A stretch of 64,000 nt of DNA from NCBI RefSeq assembly GCF_041381155.1, contig NC_091143.1, positions 41,246,996 through 41,310,995 on the forward strand, read 5' to 3'. The stretch comes from Argopecten irradians. Its lineage: Eukaryota > Mollusca > Bivalvia > Pectinida > Pectinidae. The position numbers and the translations under genes were made by a program. This document shows, in pieces, positions 48,301 through 58,792 of this stretch (the first letter of the stretch is position 1; every line of letters starts with the position of its first letter). The notes beneath the pieces are model-generated. The model made no database searches, was not told where the DNA came from, and worked only from the letters and a program-made list of their open reading frames with translations.

Positions 48301-51300
48301 TTGGGAAATGATTGGAAAAATCAGTGGGAAAAGAAAAGCAACACCATCCTCCCACCTCATTAACAACAAAAAAATATTTTCTTCAAAATCCGAAATAGCT
48401 GACGCCTTTGCCAAAAATTTTGCTAAAAATTCATCCATCAAAAATCATTCCAAAAAATTTCAAAAATTCAAAAAGGAAAAGGAAAAGAGACGTCTTAATT
48501 TTAAATCCTCCAATAGTGAAAGTTACAATAGGCCTTTCGAGATACCAGAATTGCTCGAGTCCCTTGAGAAATCAAAGGACTCGGCAGCTGGACCAGACGA
48601 AATTCCATATATGTTTTTAAAACAATTACCAGACTCTTCACTAAAATGTCTTTTAACTATATTTAATCAAGTTTACTCTTCTGGCAAAATTCCTGAGTCT
48701 TGGAAGGAATCTACTATTATACCCCTTCCGAAGCCTGGGAAAGATGCTACTGATGTCAATAACTATCGTCCTATTTCATTGACGAGTTGTATTTGTAAAA
48801 CTCTAGAACGTATGATAAATACCAGATTAGTTTGGTTCCTGGAATCAAACAATATTTTAAGTCCTTTGCAAAGCGGCTTTAGAAACCGCAGGTAGACCAC
48901 TTAGTTAGACTAGAAACATTTATACGAGAAGCATTTGCCAAGAAAGAACATCTTGTGGCCGTATTCTTTGACCTTGAAAAGGCATACGACACAACTTGGC
49001 AATATGGAATCATGAACGATCTCCATGATATCGGTATACGTGGTAATTTGCCAAAGTTTATATCAAATTTATATAAATGCTAAAAAAAATTTATATTTAT
49101 TTTATATATAAATTTATATCAAATTTTATATCTGACAGGCATTTCAAAGTTCGAACGGGTTCAACTTATTCAGAAACAGAAACACAGGAGATGGGCGTCC
49201 CTCAGGGTGGTATCTTGTCCGTCACACTTTTTGGACTAAAAATTAACAGCATAACCAAATGTCTTGGCCAATCTACGGAAGGGTCTCTATTTGTGGATGA
49301 TTTCTTGATCTGTTACAGATCAAAAAACATGCACACTATAGAACGGCAACTACAACAATGTTTAGGCAAATTACAAAATTGGGCTGACGAAAATGGCTTC
49401 AGATTTTCAAGATCAAAAACTGTCTGTATGCACTTCTGTCAAAAACGAAAACCACACAATGATCCTGACCTCACACTCAATGGAATTAAAATTCCAGTGT
49501 AGTTGAACAAACTAAATTTCTTGGACTAATATTTGATTCGAAACTGTCCTTTGTTCCACATATCAAACATCTGAAGGATAAGTGCTCGAAGGCGCTGAAC
49601 ATTCTACGAGTTCTTTCCCATTCTGATTGGGGTGCAGACCGTGAAATGCTTCTACGTATCTATCGGGCACTTATTAGATCAAAACTTGACTACGGCTCTA
49701 TTGTCTATGGATCGGCTCGCAGCTCCTATCTACAGATGCTTGACCCTATACAGAATCAGGGACTGCGTCTGGCACTTGGAGCTTTTCGAACAACACCTGT
49801 GAAGAGTCTCCATGTGGAAGCTAATGAGCCATCTCTAGACGATCGACGAAAGAAATTATCCTTACAGTATGCTGCTCAACTGAAATCCAACCCCAAAAAT
49901 CCTGCATTTAACCTTGTATTCAATCCACAACACCAAGAAATATTTACACAAAATCAAAAGCTCATACCAACATTTGGCATCAGAATTTCAAAATTTTTGC
50001 TGGAACTTAATATAACTTTCGACACCATTGACGAGTACACCGTATCGGATGTACCACCATGGCTCATTCAAACACCTGATATCAATTTATCTCTACATGA
50101 GAGGGCAAAATCCAGTGCATTACCCGAAGAACACAAATCCACCTTTCGGGAGTGCATTAGGGCTTTCCCTGACATGTTCAGATCTACACTGACGGCTCAA
50201 AAGATGGTGATAATGTTGCGGCAGCATGCTGTACATCTAATCACTGCTCCTCTATCCGACTCCCGGATATTGCCTCCATTTTCTCTGCGGAAGCTTGTGC
50301 TATCGGTCTGGCGCTTGACCATATCGAAGAACACCGCATTGAAAAGGCAATCATCTGTTCAGACTCTCTTTCAGTTCTTCAGGCTTTGAAATCAAGAAGC
50401 CCTAGAAATACTCTAATCCAAAATCTTTTAATCCGAACATTTCGATTATCTTCTAAAACTCAAATTACTTATCTCTGGATTCCCAGTCATGTGGGTATAA
50501 AGGGGAATGAACAGGCTGATGAAGCAGCTAAGACTGCTCTTCGCCTAGCACAAACAGATTTGAAACTACCATACACCGACATCAAACCTTCAATTCAGTC
50601 AGCCATCAAACACCATTGGCAACAAAGGTGGTCTACCAAAACAAACAATAAACTGTTTAAAATTCAACCTACACTTAATCCTAAACTGTCCAGTCGGAGA
50701 GACCGCAGAGAGGAAGTTGTACTCTCTCGGCTCCGAACTGGACACACATATTTTACACATTCCTATCTATTGAGAGGGGAGGATCCTCCTACATGCCATG
50801 CATGTGATTCTCCTCTCACAGTGGAGCATATTTTATTGCATTGTATTGATTTTAAACACATACGAGATAAATACTACGATGTCTCCGACATGTACACTTT
50901 GTTTCATGCCGTGAGACATAATCGTATTTTTAATTATCTCAAAGAGATCGGTATTTTAAGCAAAATATGAACGTTTTCTCATCATACATCGTATCAACTC
51001 AACATTTCATCGTTTCATCAACATTGTGCATGAGTTTTCTCATGTGTTTTAGCCAAATTTATTTTATCCCATGCAAACCTTCTTTTTTTTATCAAATTAA
51101 CGTTTACAATCTGTGTTTTAGTCCTTACTTGCTTTTTCTTACCCTGAACTTTTATCCTGATATTAATGCATGACTTGTAGTTTGGCCCTAAATGACCTTA
51201 GTTGTCGATGGGCCGTAAAACTCAAACAAACAAACAAACAAAAACATTTTGAATTGTACTTGCATGTACAATATAACAATATCATATATGAATACCAAAA

Positions 51301-53418
51301 ACATGATTGCGTTATAATTATTCCTCATTATTTGCTTCATCATGATAAGGTAAACTACATTGAACATCTAGGCATGTACAATTTATGTACATTAAAGGGA
51401 CAATTCAGTCTAAGAGAACATTAAAATTTGTACATATATCGGGAAAAAACCAGTTCTAATGGAAATTAGATCAGTCGGTTTTACTGCAATATGCCTGAAA
51501 AGCCCATGGTTGTGACATGTGTGTAGATGTTCAAACTCGCTCGCTGTCCGCCATTACACATTGTGGTCGAACTTCTTGTATGCCGAACCCATGTCCCCTG
51601 TTCGTAGAGTAATGCAACTTTTGTCTAGAGCTGCTCAAATCGCTCTGAGAGTAGTGTGTTTACCTTATTAGGTCAATTGTCTTGCCTAAGAATCATTTTA
51701 TCACCTTCTCAGTGGTTATGTAGTTTATTTGTTTAATGTGCGTGACTTTGGCTCTGGTATGGGTACAGCGTCCATATTGTAGCTGCTTAATCGTATAGAT
51801 CAACGATTTGATATTTCAACGATATCAATTAAGATACTAAACAATGACGTGGAATTTGTCAATATTTTATGTTATATGTTTCATAAGAAATATAGAACAA
51901 TACATTTATGCCATATTTTGCTTCTTGCTTATGTAAAATAATTAGCCTCAGTGAATTGTCCCTTTAATTTATATGAGCTATAAAGTAAAAAACAAAAAAA
52001 ACACCAATATATAATTAAATTAAATGCACATGCATGTCAAACCATCTTCTAAAGTTGAATGAATTAATCATCTTCTTTACTTCAGACACAAACTAGACTT
52101 GAAAATGAAAAGTATCTACGGGACCACCCAGAGGTTGAATGTCTGATAGCAGGTTTCCTTGGGTAAGATGACTATTGAGATATGTGTATTTATGTACAAT
52201 GTTATCAATAATGATTTTGATAATAATTCTCTCAGAGGTTTATGTATTTCCTATTCCGTATTTGCATATTGCAGAGTTATCTGCCCTTGCTGGTCAGTTA
52301 GGTATTGCTTGTGACGTCATGTGTTTGTGAGTGTAACGTCATACTTTTCGGAGAAAACGGCATGAATTATGCTCACAAAATAAAAACGTAACAATCGATA
52401 GCTACCCGCAAGGGAGCTAACTCTTTAATATGCAAAGACGGGATTCATAAATGGAATTCCCAATAAGTTTTAAAAGAAACAGGCTATGGTCATTGTCACT
52501 TGTGATGTATCTACACATGTACAATGTATTCTTCAAATGATTACATATAAAGATTCACTATTGGAAAATATCATGTACTGTGATTTAAAACCATGAGCTC
52601 ACATTGTTTCATTGTAACTATTCTAATTCATTCGTGTCACAGATCTGTATATTCAGATTATAATTCTGTGAATAATTAGATTGCATGCATGTTTGTAACC
52701 CTGAAACAGAGTGCACGATTTACAATCAATTTGGTACCTGCCTCTGCTGGGGATCGAACTCGGGACCTCTGGATTACAAGTCTAACGCTCAACCAAGCAA
52801 GCTAAAGAGGAGTTATCCCTAGCTGAGCAATACATTGCAGCTAGTATTGACCAGGGTTACATGTTAATTGTAGATATTTGGTTCTTTTGGTAGTGATGTT
52901 TTACGGAACCGCCCAGACAATATTAAAGACTTTGCTGCAGGTAAGAATTTATTTCATTAACAGAAAGATTCCATATTTCCACAAAACATAGTGATCATCT
53001 GTCATGTCTTCATTGAAAACAAATGAATACATTAGCCATATAAATTATAAGTAATTGTGATGGTGCATATGTGTATGTTTTCCTTCCCATCATATATGTT
53101 ATGAGTCCTCTGAAACACTTCTTTTTATATCTATCTTCCAGTACCTTTTTACTTAAAAACTAAGGAATTACAACGTCAATCCAGTACAATATTTTTTCAT
53201 TTTTCTATGTGCATTGATTATTTTATTAGTCATTATTGTAACAGTTATGACACTTTAAGCCATGTGTGATATGAATGTTTTATTTTGTGGTTCTTTTTAT
53301 GATATTTCATTTCATTTCAGATTATTTCACAGACGAAAAACTCCCCGACACATTGGAAAATCAATTACAAGACCGACAGAACAAGTTCAAACAAAACAGA
53401 GTTTTGCAGAAACTTTAA
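45397..53418 (+). CDS. RIIAD1: RIIa domain-containing protein 1-like, 112 residues, four exons
   Basis: Exons 45397-45513, 52086-52162, 52894-52940 and 53321-53418; all junctions use GT/AG and the phases (0, 2, 1) join into 112 residues. Exon 1 ends LSQEQQEKLNKFK; exon 2 gives TQTRLENEKYLRDHPEVECL; exon 3 gives VLRNRPDNIKDFAA; exon 4 starts DYFTDEKLP. This order (KFK.QTR..NEKYL..H.EVE.LI.GF, then RPDNI..FAADYFTD) is what I recall of vertebrate RIIAD1, a small protein whose RIIa domain resembles the dimerisation/docking domain of PKA regulatory subunits. Such domains bind amphipathic helices of AKAP-type scaffolds, commonly in cilia and sperm tails. The start at 45397 sits in AAAATGG. Intron 1 (6.6 kb) holds a LINE and a TTAA-flanked element; intron 2 holds a MITE and a tRNA-like sequence. 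The C-terminus QNKFKQNRVLQKL is basic. Confidence 0.92.
45954..45966 (+). repeat. 5' target-site duplication of the LINE
   Basis: ACATTTTGAATTG, identical to 51244-51256. This pair fixes both ends of the LINE. Confidence 0.92.
45967..47255 (+). pseudogene. LINE ORF1 (gag-like, three CCHC knuckles), 5'-truncated
   Basis: Residues from 45967 (RKGIKGIAGD) run in one frame to about 46106, where a TGTGTGTG run marks a frame change; the main frame then runs 46104-47255. It contains KGVIRC, THTFILTF and YIPNPLRC, then knuckles CX2CX4HX4C, CX2CX4HX5C and CX2CX3HX6C (residues about 91-148 counted from 46104), typical of I/Jockey-type ORF1 RNA-binding proteins. The C-terminal half is Lys/Pro/Gln-rich and disordered. 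It would coat the element RNA and act as nucleic-acid chaperone. Confidence 0.85.
47216..50970 (+). pseudogene. LINE ORF2: endonuclease, reverse transcriptase, RNase H
   Basis: Its frame opens upstream of the ORF1 stop (overlap at about 47216-47255), which suggests reinitiation or frameshifting in the active ancestor. Endonuclease: QWNIRGF (about 47273), GDFNGHNSLWG, SDHFPI. RT: SAAGPDEIPY, NNYRPISLTS, QSGF, FFDLEKAYDT, GVPQGGILS and the catalytic FVDDF near 49292. RNase H: YTDGS, DSLSVLQAL, HVGIKGNEQADEAAK; a C-terminal CHAC...H...C finger follows. The frame changes near 48893, 49500 and 50175, and a 56-bp insertion lies near 49070; all break the protein, so this copy cannot be autonomous. 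Confidence 0.88.
49057..49126 (+). repeat. Small AT-rich insertion with 14-bp direct repeats inside LINE ORF2
   Basis: TTTATATCAAATTT occurs at 49057-49070 and 49113-49126, flanking 42 AT-rich bases. The surrounding RT reading (KFISN before, ISDRHF after) shows that 56 bases were added. It looks like a tiny insertion with target duplication or a templated duplication. Confidence 0.8.
51244..51256 (+). repeat. 3' target-site duplication of the LINE
   Basis: ACATTTTGAATTG following the (CAAA)n tail; identical to 45954-45966. Confidence 0.92.
51396..51963. mobile_element. TTAA-flanked non-autonomous DNA transposon, 568 bp
   Basis: Perfect inverted ends AGGGACAATTCA (51396-51407) and TGAATTGTCCCT (51952-51963), with TTAA immediately outside both (51392-51395, 51964-51967). 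The inside is non-coding. TTAA target duplication suggests piggyBac-type mobilisation, but the terminal bases are not classic piggyBac, so the superfamily is open. It lies in intron 1 of the RIIAD1-like gene, about 140 bp after the LINE. Confidence 0.85.
52253..52444. mobile_element. Palindromic MITE, copy C
   Basis: Best-preserved copy. The left arm ATTCCGTATTTGCATATTGC then AGAGTTATCTGCCCTTG faces the right arm CAAGGGAGCTAACTCTTTAA then TATGCAAAGACGGGAT. The inner parts pair again (AACGTCATAC, CGTAACAATCGATA). It lies in intron 2 of the RIIAD1-like gene. Confidence 0.85.
52739..52812 (-). repeat. tRNA-Thr(TGT)-like sequence, pseudogene or SINE head
   Basis: On the - strand: acceptor-like CCTCT...AGAGG, box A-like TAGCTTGCTTGGTTGAGCGT, anticodon loop CTTGTAA and box B GAGTTCGATCC. 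The anticodon stem has a mismatch and the acceptor stem is imperfect. It is followed (- strand) by about 60 bases that may be a SINE body. It sits in intron 2 of the RIIAD1-like gene on the opposite strand. Confidence 0.6.
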
Positions 53419-53747
53419 ATTCCCTCCCTTCGTTCACTCACATTGTTGTATAGTTTGTCATTTTTTTAATTTAATGAAACTGAAAAAATTGACATTTAAA
53501 ATATGAAATAACATTGTTCAAAATATATTTTCATCCTAAAAGTAGTATCCCCAGGATATTTTGCATGATCATTTGTGAAACATGCATTCATTTGAAGAAA
53601 TGCTTGATTAAAAGCTTTTGTTTAAGATAATATTGAAATTTTAATATTTTTTATGTCAAAATATTGCAACATTAATTGTGATAGAAATGTATTTCTTCAT
53701 CAATGATCTTAAGAAAACTTCAACACTGTATCTACAGTGTATAATAG

Positions 53748-53753
53748 AATAAA
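53748..53753 (+). promoter_or_regulatory. Candidate polyadenylation signal for the RIIAD1-like gene
   Basis: AATAAA about 330 bases after the stop codon. Another AATAAA at 54559-54564 is an alternative; a transcript end is needed to choose. Confidence 0.4.
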
Positions 53754-54625
53754 GATAATTTCAGTAGATATAAAAAATTACTTATATATTGCAAATTTAT
53801 ATATATATACTTACATTGCAAATAATTTTTTTACAAAAGATATTTCATTACCATCACAACTTTTGAGTACAGAAGTCTTTTTTTTTTTAAAAGTTCAATT
53901 CATGATGAACATGTACATATAACTTGCTTTACTTTGATACTGCTTCCAAGGGCAGATAACTCTGTAAAGTACTTGATACCTTCAATATTGTCAGCATCAT
54001 TTTTTTCTGTTTTGTTGATGAACGAACAGTATGACTTACATCTAATAAATAACAAATAATTTCATATCTTGATTATGAGGTTAAATTAGAATTATATAAT
54101 GAACATTTAGTTGTGACCCAATTGATGATTCAAATACCTGGTTTAAACCGTCATTTTCATACATTTACATCATATAGTCAAGGAAATTTATTAAAGTAAT
54201 TAATCGATTCTAGAATAACTACTTTTATTCAATAGTAAAACCAGAATATTTAGTGGTTTATTTTATTATTGGTGCAACTACTTACAAAGATTATTTAAAA
54301 AATATCCAGTGCTTTGCTCCCAACATGGAATTTATTGAAATAGTTTTACCATTATTTAGAGTACTTTACTGGTACATCAAGGTAGATAACACTGATATGG
54401 AAATCTAAAACTGTCATTATCAGGTTGTAAAAATTACTTCGAAAAATGTAAAAAATTCTTGGATACAAATACATATATTTTTATTCCTTCAGTTATACTG
54501 TTATATCCTTGTATGTGATATGAAATATTTTACATGTTTATTGTGCTATGAATGTAGCAATAAATGTTATTTAAATATGAAAAAAATGTCTGTCCTATTT
54601 TGTTTTTCTTGTGTCATAGTTGTTT

Positions 54626-54868
54626 ATTCTGTATTTGCTATTTACATAGCTATCTACCTTTTGTACGTATGTATGCACTGATTGTCAGGTCATGGCTTTT
54701 TATGAGTCTATTTAGTAGTAACCAGGGACTAAGATAGTACTCTATCTAAATCTCTGGTATATCTTCATATTTTTCTGAGAAAACAACATCAGTTTTGTTC
54801 ACAAAGTGATGAAATCATAATTGATACCAACCCGCAAGGGAAATAACTGTAAAATACAAAGACAGAAT
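54626..54868. mobile_element. Palindromic MITE, copy D, with diverged centre
   Basis: Ends ATTCTGTATTTGC and ATACAAAGACAGAAT. The right half matches copies B and C (TTTCTGAGAAAAC, TTGATACCAACCCGCAAGGG). The centre is about 55 bp longer than in the other copies and unlike them. It lies just downstream of the RIIAD1-like gene. Confidence 0.75.
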
Positions 54869-57800
54869 AGGTTAGGCGACTGGCCAACACTCTAGGTTCT
54901 GAGTTTGAAACCAAGATGTTTCTGCTGTCTTATGCTGACCATAGGGTGGTGGATTTTATTTGAATACTACGGATTTTTCTGCCTCCAAAACTTGACATAC
55001 CAGTATTCATTATTATTGCCCCTTGTTGTTGCCCTTATAAATGAACATAAACTCAATTGGTTTAAGCACTTCTTCTCCTGAATTCATATTATTGAATTGA
55101 TTTTTTGGTTAGATAACTACATTATCGGTATTGTTCTTCCTTCAATGGGTACAAAGTTGTTTCTTAATTTTGCTCAATCTCAATAGGCTGAATGCTCTGG
55201 AACTCTGCATGTAGTATGTGTACAATGTAATCCCAATACAGACCAGACTTGCCTGCTAACAACTGATATCTGGTTCACATTCATTAAAGTCACTAGAATA
55301 TCTGTAAAGAATATGTTTTTTATGACTTTGATTTTCTAATGCTACATTATATATACTTTTATATATAAGACATTAAAAATGAGCCAATTTCTCGGTGACG
55401 GTGTTAATGTGGAGTATACGTACTTGAGAACAACTACAGTCATGCTGTGGCATTTTAATTTCCGCAATTAAATGACATGAAGGTATATATGCATACAGGC
55501 TTGGCAATTCATATATTGAAAACAATGTATATAGTTGAAAATGTCAAAAACCTTAACCACTTGACCACCACGGTTGTAGTGGTAAAGTGATGCAGTCAGT
55601 CAACAATGTACATGTACTTTTAAAACAATTGTCCATTATGACTGTCAATAATATGAATTTTAAAACAATTTCTTGAACAATATTTGAAGAGTACATATTA
55701 TACTTCTCAACACAAAGCCATATACATAATAATATTCGTTAATTAAATCTTTAATTGTGGACTTCACCTGGAGGTAGAGCATAACAATTGTACCTGATGC
55801 GATCATTGTATGAGCATTATTTGCATGTAAACATAATAGCACGTGCATGCACATCATTTTCCAAAATGTGTGTATTAAAGTCGAGAATCCCAATACTCGA
55901 GGGACGTTTGGATTGTATTGGTCAGTAACTTTGGAGTTTTATGTGTATGTTTTTGTGAATATCGTTTTAGAATTATTATACCACGTGTGAGAGTCACAGT
56001 CTAAACATTATAAAAGTATTGGAAGTTAATGTATAAAAACTGTAAGAAGCCAAGCTCGCCTCTGTATCAACAGCAAATATAATATGATGGGATGATTTGT
56101 GCATCGACTTTAGCAGCATTTGCTTCAGTGAGAAGAGTTTCACTAAATATTTTCGATGAGATACAGTAAGAACATTTATATGTGACCATCATTAAATGAC
56201 CCTCTGTATTGGTAGAACGTTCAGCAAAACTAACAAATCATGCAACTGTTATCTGAAATACAACCGTCAAAGATCTTCTGAATGCAATCGACACAGCATC
56301 GTGTTAAATTATAACTATTGGAAATGAAAAAAAAAATGCATTATAGAATTTATCTTTGGGTTGATATATTATATCCAGATTATCCATTGTAATGCTTCTG
56401 TGTTATGGGATTAAATCATATAAGAACAAAAAAATCTGAATAATCGTCATGTCGTTTGTTGTCGGAGCTCATTATACATCATTTGTATCTGCCTTCGAAA
56501 GATATGAAGGGCGACGCATTTCTATGCTGTCTCTTCTAGTTTTGTCAATTGACGAATCTCTTGATGATTTGGTTGGCAACGGAACTTTGTACAATGTAGT
56601 ATTTCAGCTTTCGAGTGAATGTATACAGAGTTTGCTATTGTTACTTGCCAACTCTTCTAATTCAAATTTTCCTAGATACTCCAATGCCTGCAACGTCTTA
56701 AAACTAACGTGGAGGGGTTTTTTCATGGATTTAAAAAAGATGAGGACATTTTTATCGTTTTCAAAGTGAATGAGATATATGGACTGATAGATTTGAAGAT
56801 GGACCTCGCTCCTCTGTCATCTCCAATAGAAGTCTCTCTAGGGCTGTGGTTGGTCGATATTTTTGCTCTTAAAATACCTTTTTTTTAGTTTTGCTACGAT
56901 ATAGTAAGGTGGATATCATGACAGTGAAAGTAACCCCTAGAATAACTAGGCTGCTAGAAAGGAATCAATGGCCATGAAAAATTTCTGATAAGACCAAAAC
57001 AAAAAATATATGTCTGTTTATAGGTTAAAAAATAAACTTTTTTTTTGTAGAAAACAAAAAGAAAACAAAAATAAAGGTTAGGGGTAAAAAAAGTAGAGTC
57101 GGTCGCGAGATCGGGTAACCCAAAACAGACATTTTTTTGTGTCTAATGGTAAGAAACAACAAACAATATTTGATATTTCATAATTATGGAGTTTAATCAA
57201 CTAAAAATAGACAATAAATTATGTTAGATTTAGCTTCGAAGTTACATAAAATAAAACTGTAAAGAGCTGCTGGTGCTTGCGTGTACATACTCCATAACCA
57301 TACTAATTAATATTTACACACGTGCATGCTAATAGGCTGTCACGTGACGCGACTGTATTACTTGCGATATAATATAAGGAATGAATATTTAGACCACACC
57401 AGTAAAAATCACTCATCTGTACAAACTTAATACTGCCAAAGGTAAAGTGTTCTGTGGTCATGCTATAAATAGCAATGAACCAATGAAGCGCCACCCTTCA
57501 TACTTTTTTCAACTTAAAACAGATTTAGACCTATCATAAGAACATTGAAAACAATTTAATTATATACAAATGACTCAAGTCACTATCTCAAAGCATGTTC
57601 GTTTATAGCAGATAATTGATATTGTAAATAGATTTGTCAACGAAATTACATAGTTTGAGATAATAAAGTTGATCAACTTATAATTGTTTCAACAAAATAT
57701 AGAACTAAATGTAATCTAAATCAATATATGCATTGTTATATAAAGTACCTATATACAAAAGAACCTATATGTGTATGTACATTTTCAAAGAAAACAATAT

Positions 57801-58792
57801 TTACAAAATCGCGACTAGCAAACAAATTCATAAAGCATGATGATTTTAAAAATGGACAAAATAATTACAAATGTCAACTTATCATATAAATTAGTTAAAT
57901 TCCTAAAGTGTTTACATTTATTTAAATCTATTGCCTTTTTTTTCTTAATCAGATATATAGTGTTATTCAAGTTAAATTAGAATCGTTTCTTCCAGAGAAG
58001 AAACTTAATGGCTAGAAAATTTTTCATAAATGTAATCATCCAAAATATACACAAAAAATTACCACATACGAGAATTGTTTCATATTCCAGACGGAAAAGG
58101 TTAAAAACAAGACATATTGCTATGTTATAGCTATCACAGATATCTTGGAGAGCATCAAACTTCTCCAGCACGAATGTGGACGGATAATGCTTAAAGTCCA
58201 TACGACTTTCATCTCATAAATTATACTACGCTAACGGCAAAATGTCTTAAATTGGTAAACTAAATAAAACTAATTATGATGTACGTTTAAACGCAACTCT
58301 TTTGTTATAGAGTACCCTACATATTAATGTAAAAACTTTGTCGAATGTACATTGTATATCTGATGTTACATTAATGGACATCTTCTGAAATTATGCTTAC
58401 TATCAAACTACATGCATGATAACATTTTGATTTTTTTTCTTTCTTCTTGTTTGACGAAATGTGATAATTTCGCGATGATGAAAGTTTATTTTTGTAAAAG
58501 TTTCCAAGTTTAAACATTTCACATCTTGAGCTGTAAACTCCTATGAAGTAAATAATTTAGAAATATGTTTCTTTTATGCTGGGTCTCATAGAGGCTTAAG
58601 ATTGGAAAACATATGTTGAAGAGAAATTATAAATTGAAAACATATCTAGTTATTTCAACGATGCATACAATACATATGATTATTCATCTTTTTGAGCAAA
58701 CGCCAGTAAGAAGGATCTTGAGCGGTTTCTTGAAAACCAAATAAATAAATTATGCATGAAATTGTCTATAATTGGTTGTACTATTAACTTGT
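54869..58792. other. Convergent intergenic region between the RIIAD1-like gene and the - strand gene
   Basis: The 3' sides of two convergent genes. Apart from a SINE head fragment at 55551-55573, I can place nothing. The 106-codon + strand frame at 56449-56769 is not convincing (see rejected). The last part must hold the 3' UTR of the gene ending at 58793. Confidence 0.4.
55551..55573 (-). repeat. SINE head fragment (tRNA box A region)
   Basis: On the - strand CCGTGGTGGTCAAGTGGTTA matches the head of the 32.5 and 33.1 kb SINEs; similarity ends within about 25 bases on each side, so only the promoter head survives. Confidence 0.6.

Larger units (their letters stand above)
45967..51243 (+). 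mobile_element. 5'-truncated I-superfamily LINE with RNase H
   Basis: About 5.28 kb, inserted in intron 1 of the RIIAD1-like gene in sense orientation. It starts inside ORF1, so the 5' UTR and ORF1 N-terminus are missing. Then come ORF1 with three zinc knuckles, and ORF2 with an apurinic endonuclease, a reverse transcriptase and an RNase H domain, a short 3' UTR and a (CAAA)n tail. Target duplications of 13 bp flank it exactly. Several frame changes and one small internal insertion make it inactive. The layout (gag-like ORF1 with CCHC fingers, endonuclease, RT, RNase H) fits the I/Nimb group of the I superfamily; the precise clade is not certain. Confidence 0.92.

Noticed and set aside
52739-52812. 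Functional tRNA-Thr(TGT) gene
   Set aside because: Stem mismatches and a SINE-like continuation make a pseudogene or SINE head more likely.
56449-56769. 106-codon open frame on the + strand, with partly open frames on the - strand
   Set aside because: Leu/Ser-rich with no domain; no splice signals or neighbours linking it to a gene; reading the other strand gave an equally unconvincing peptide.
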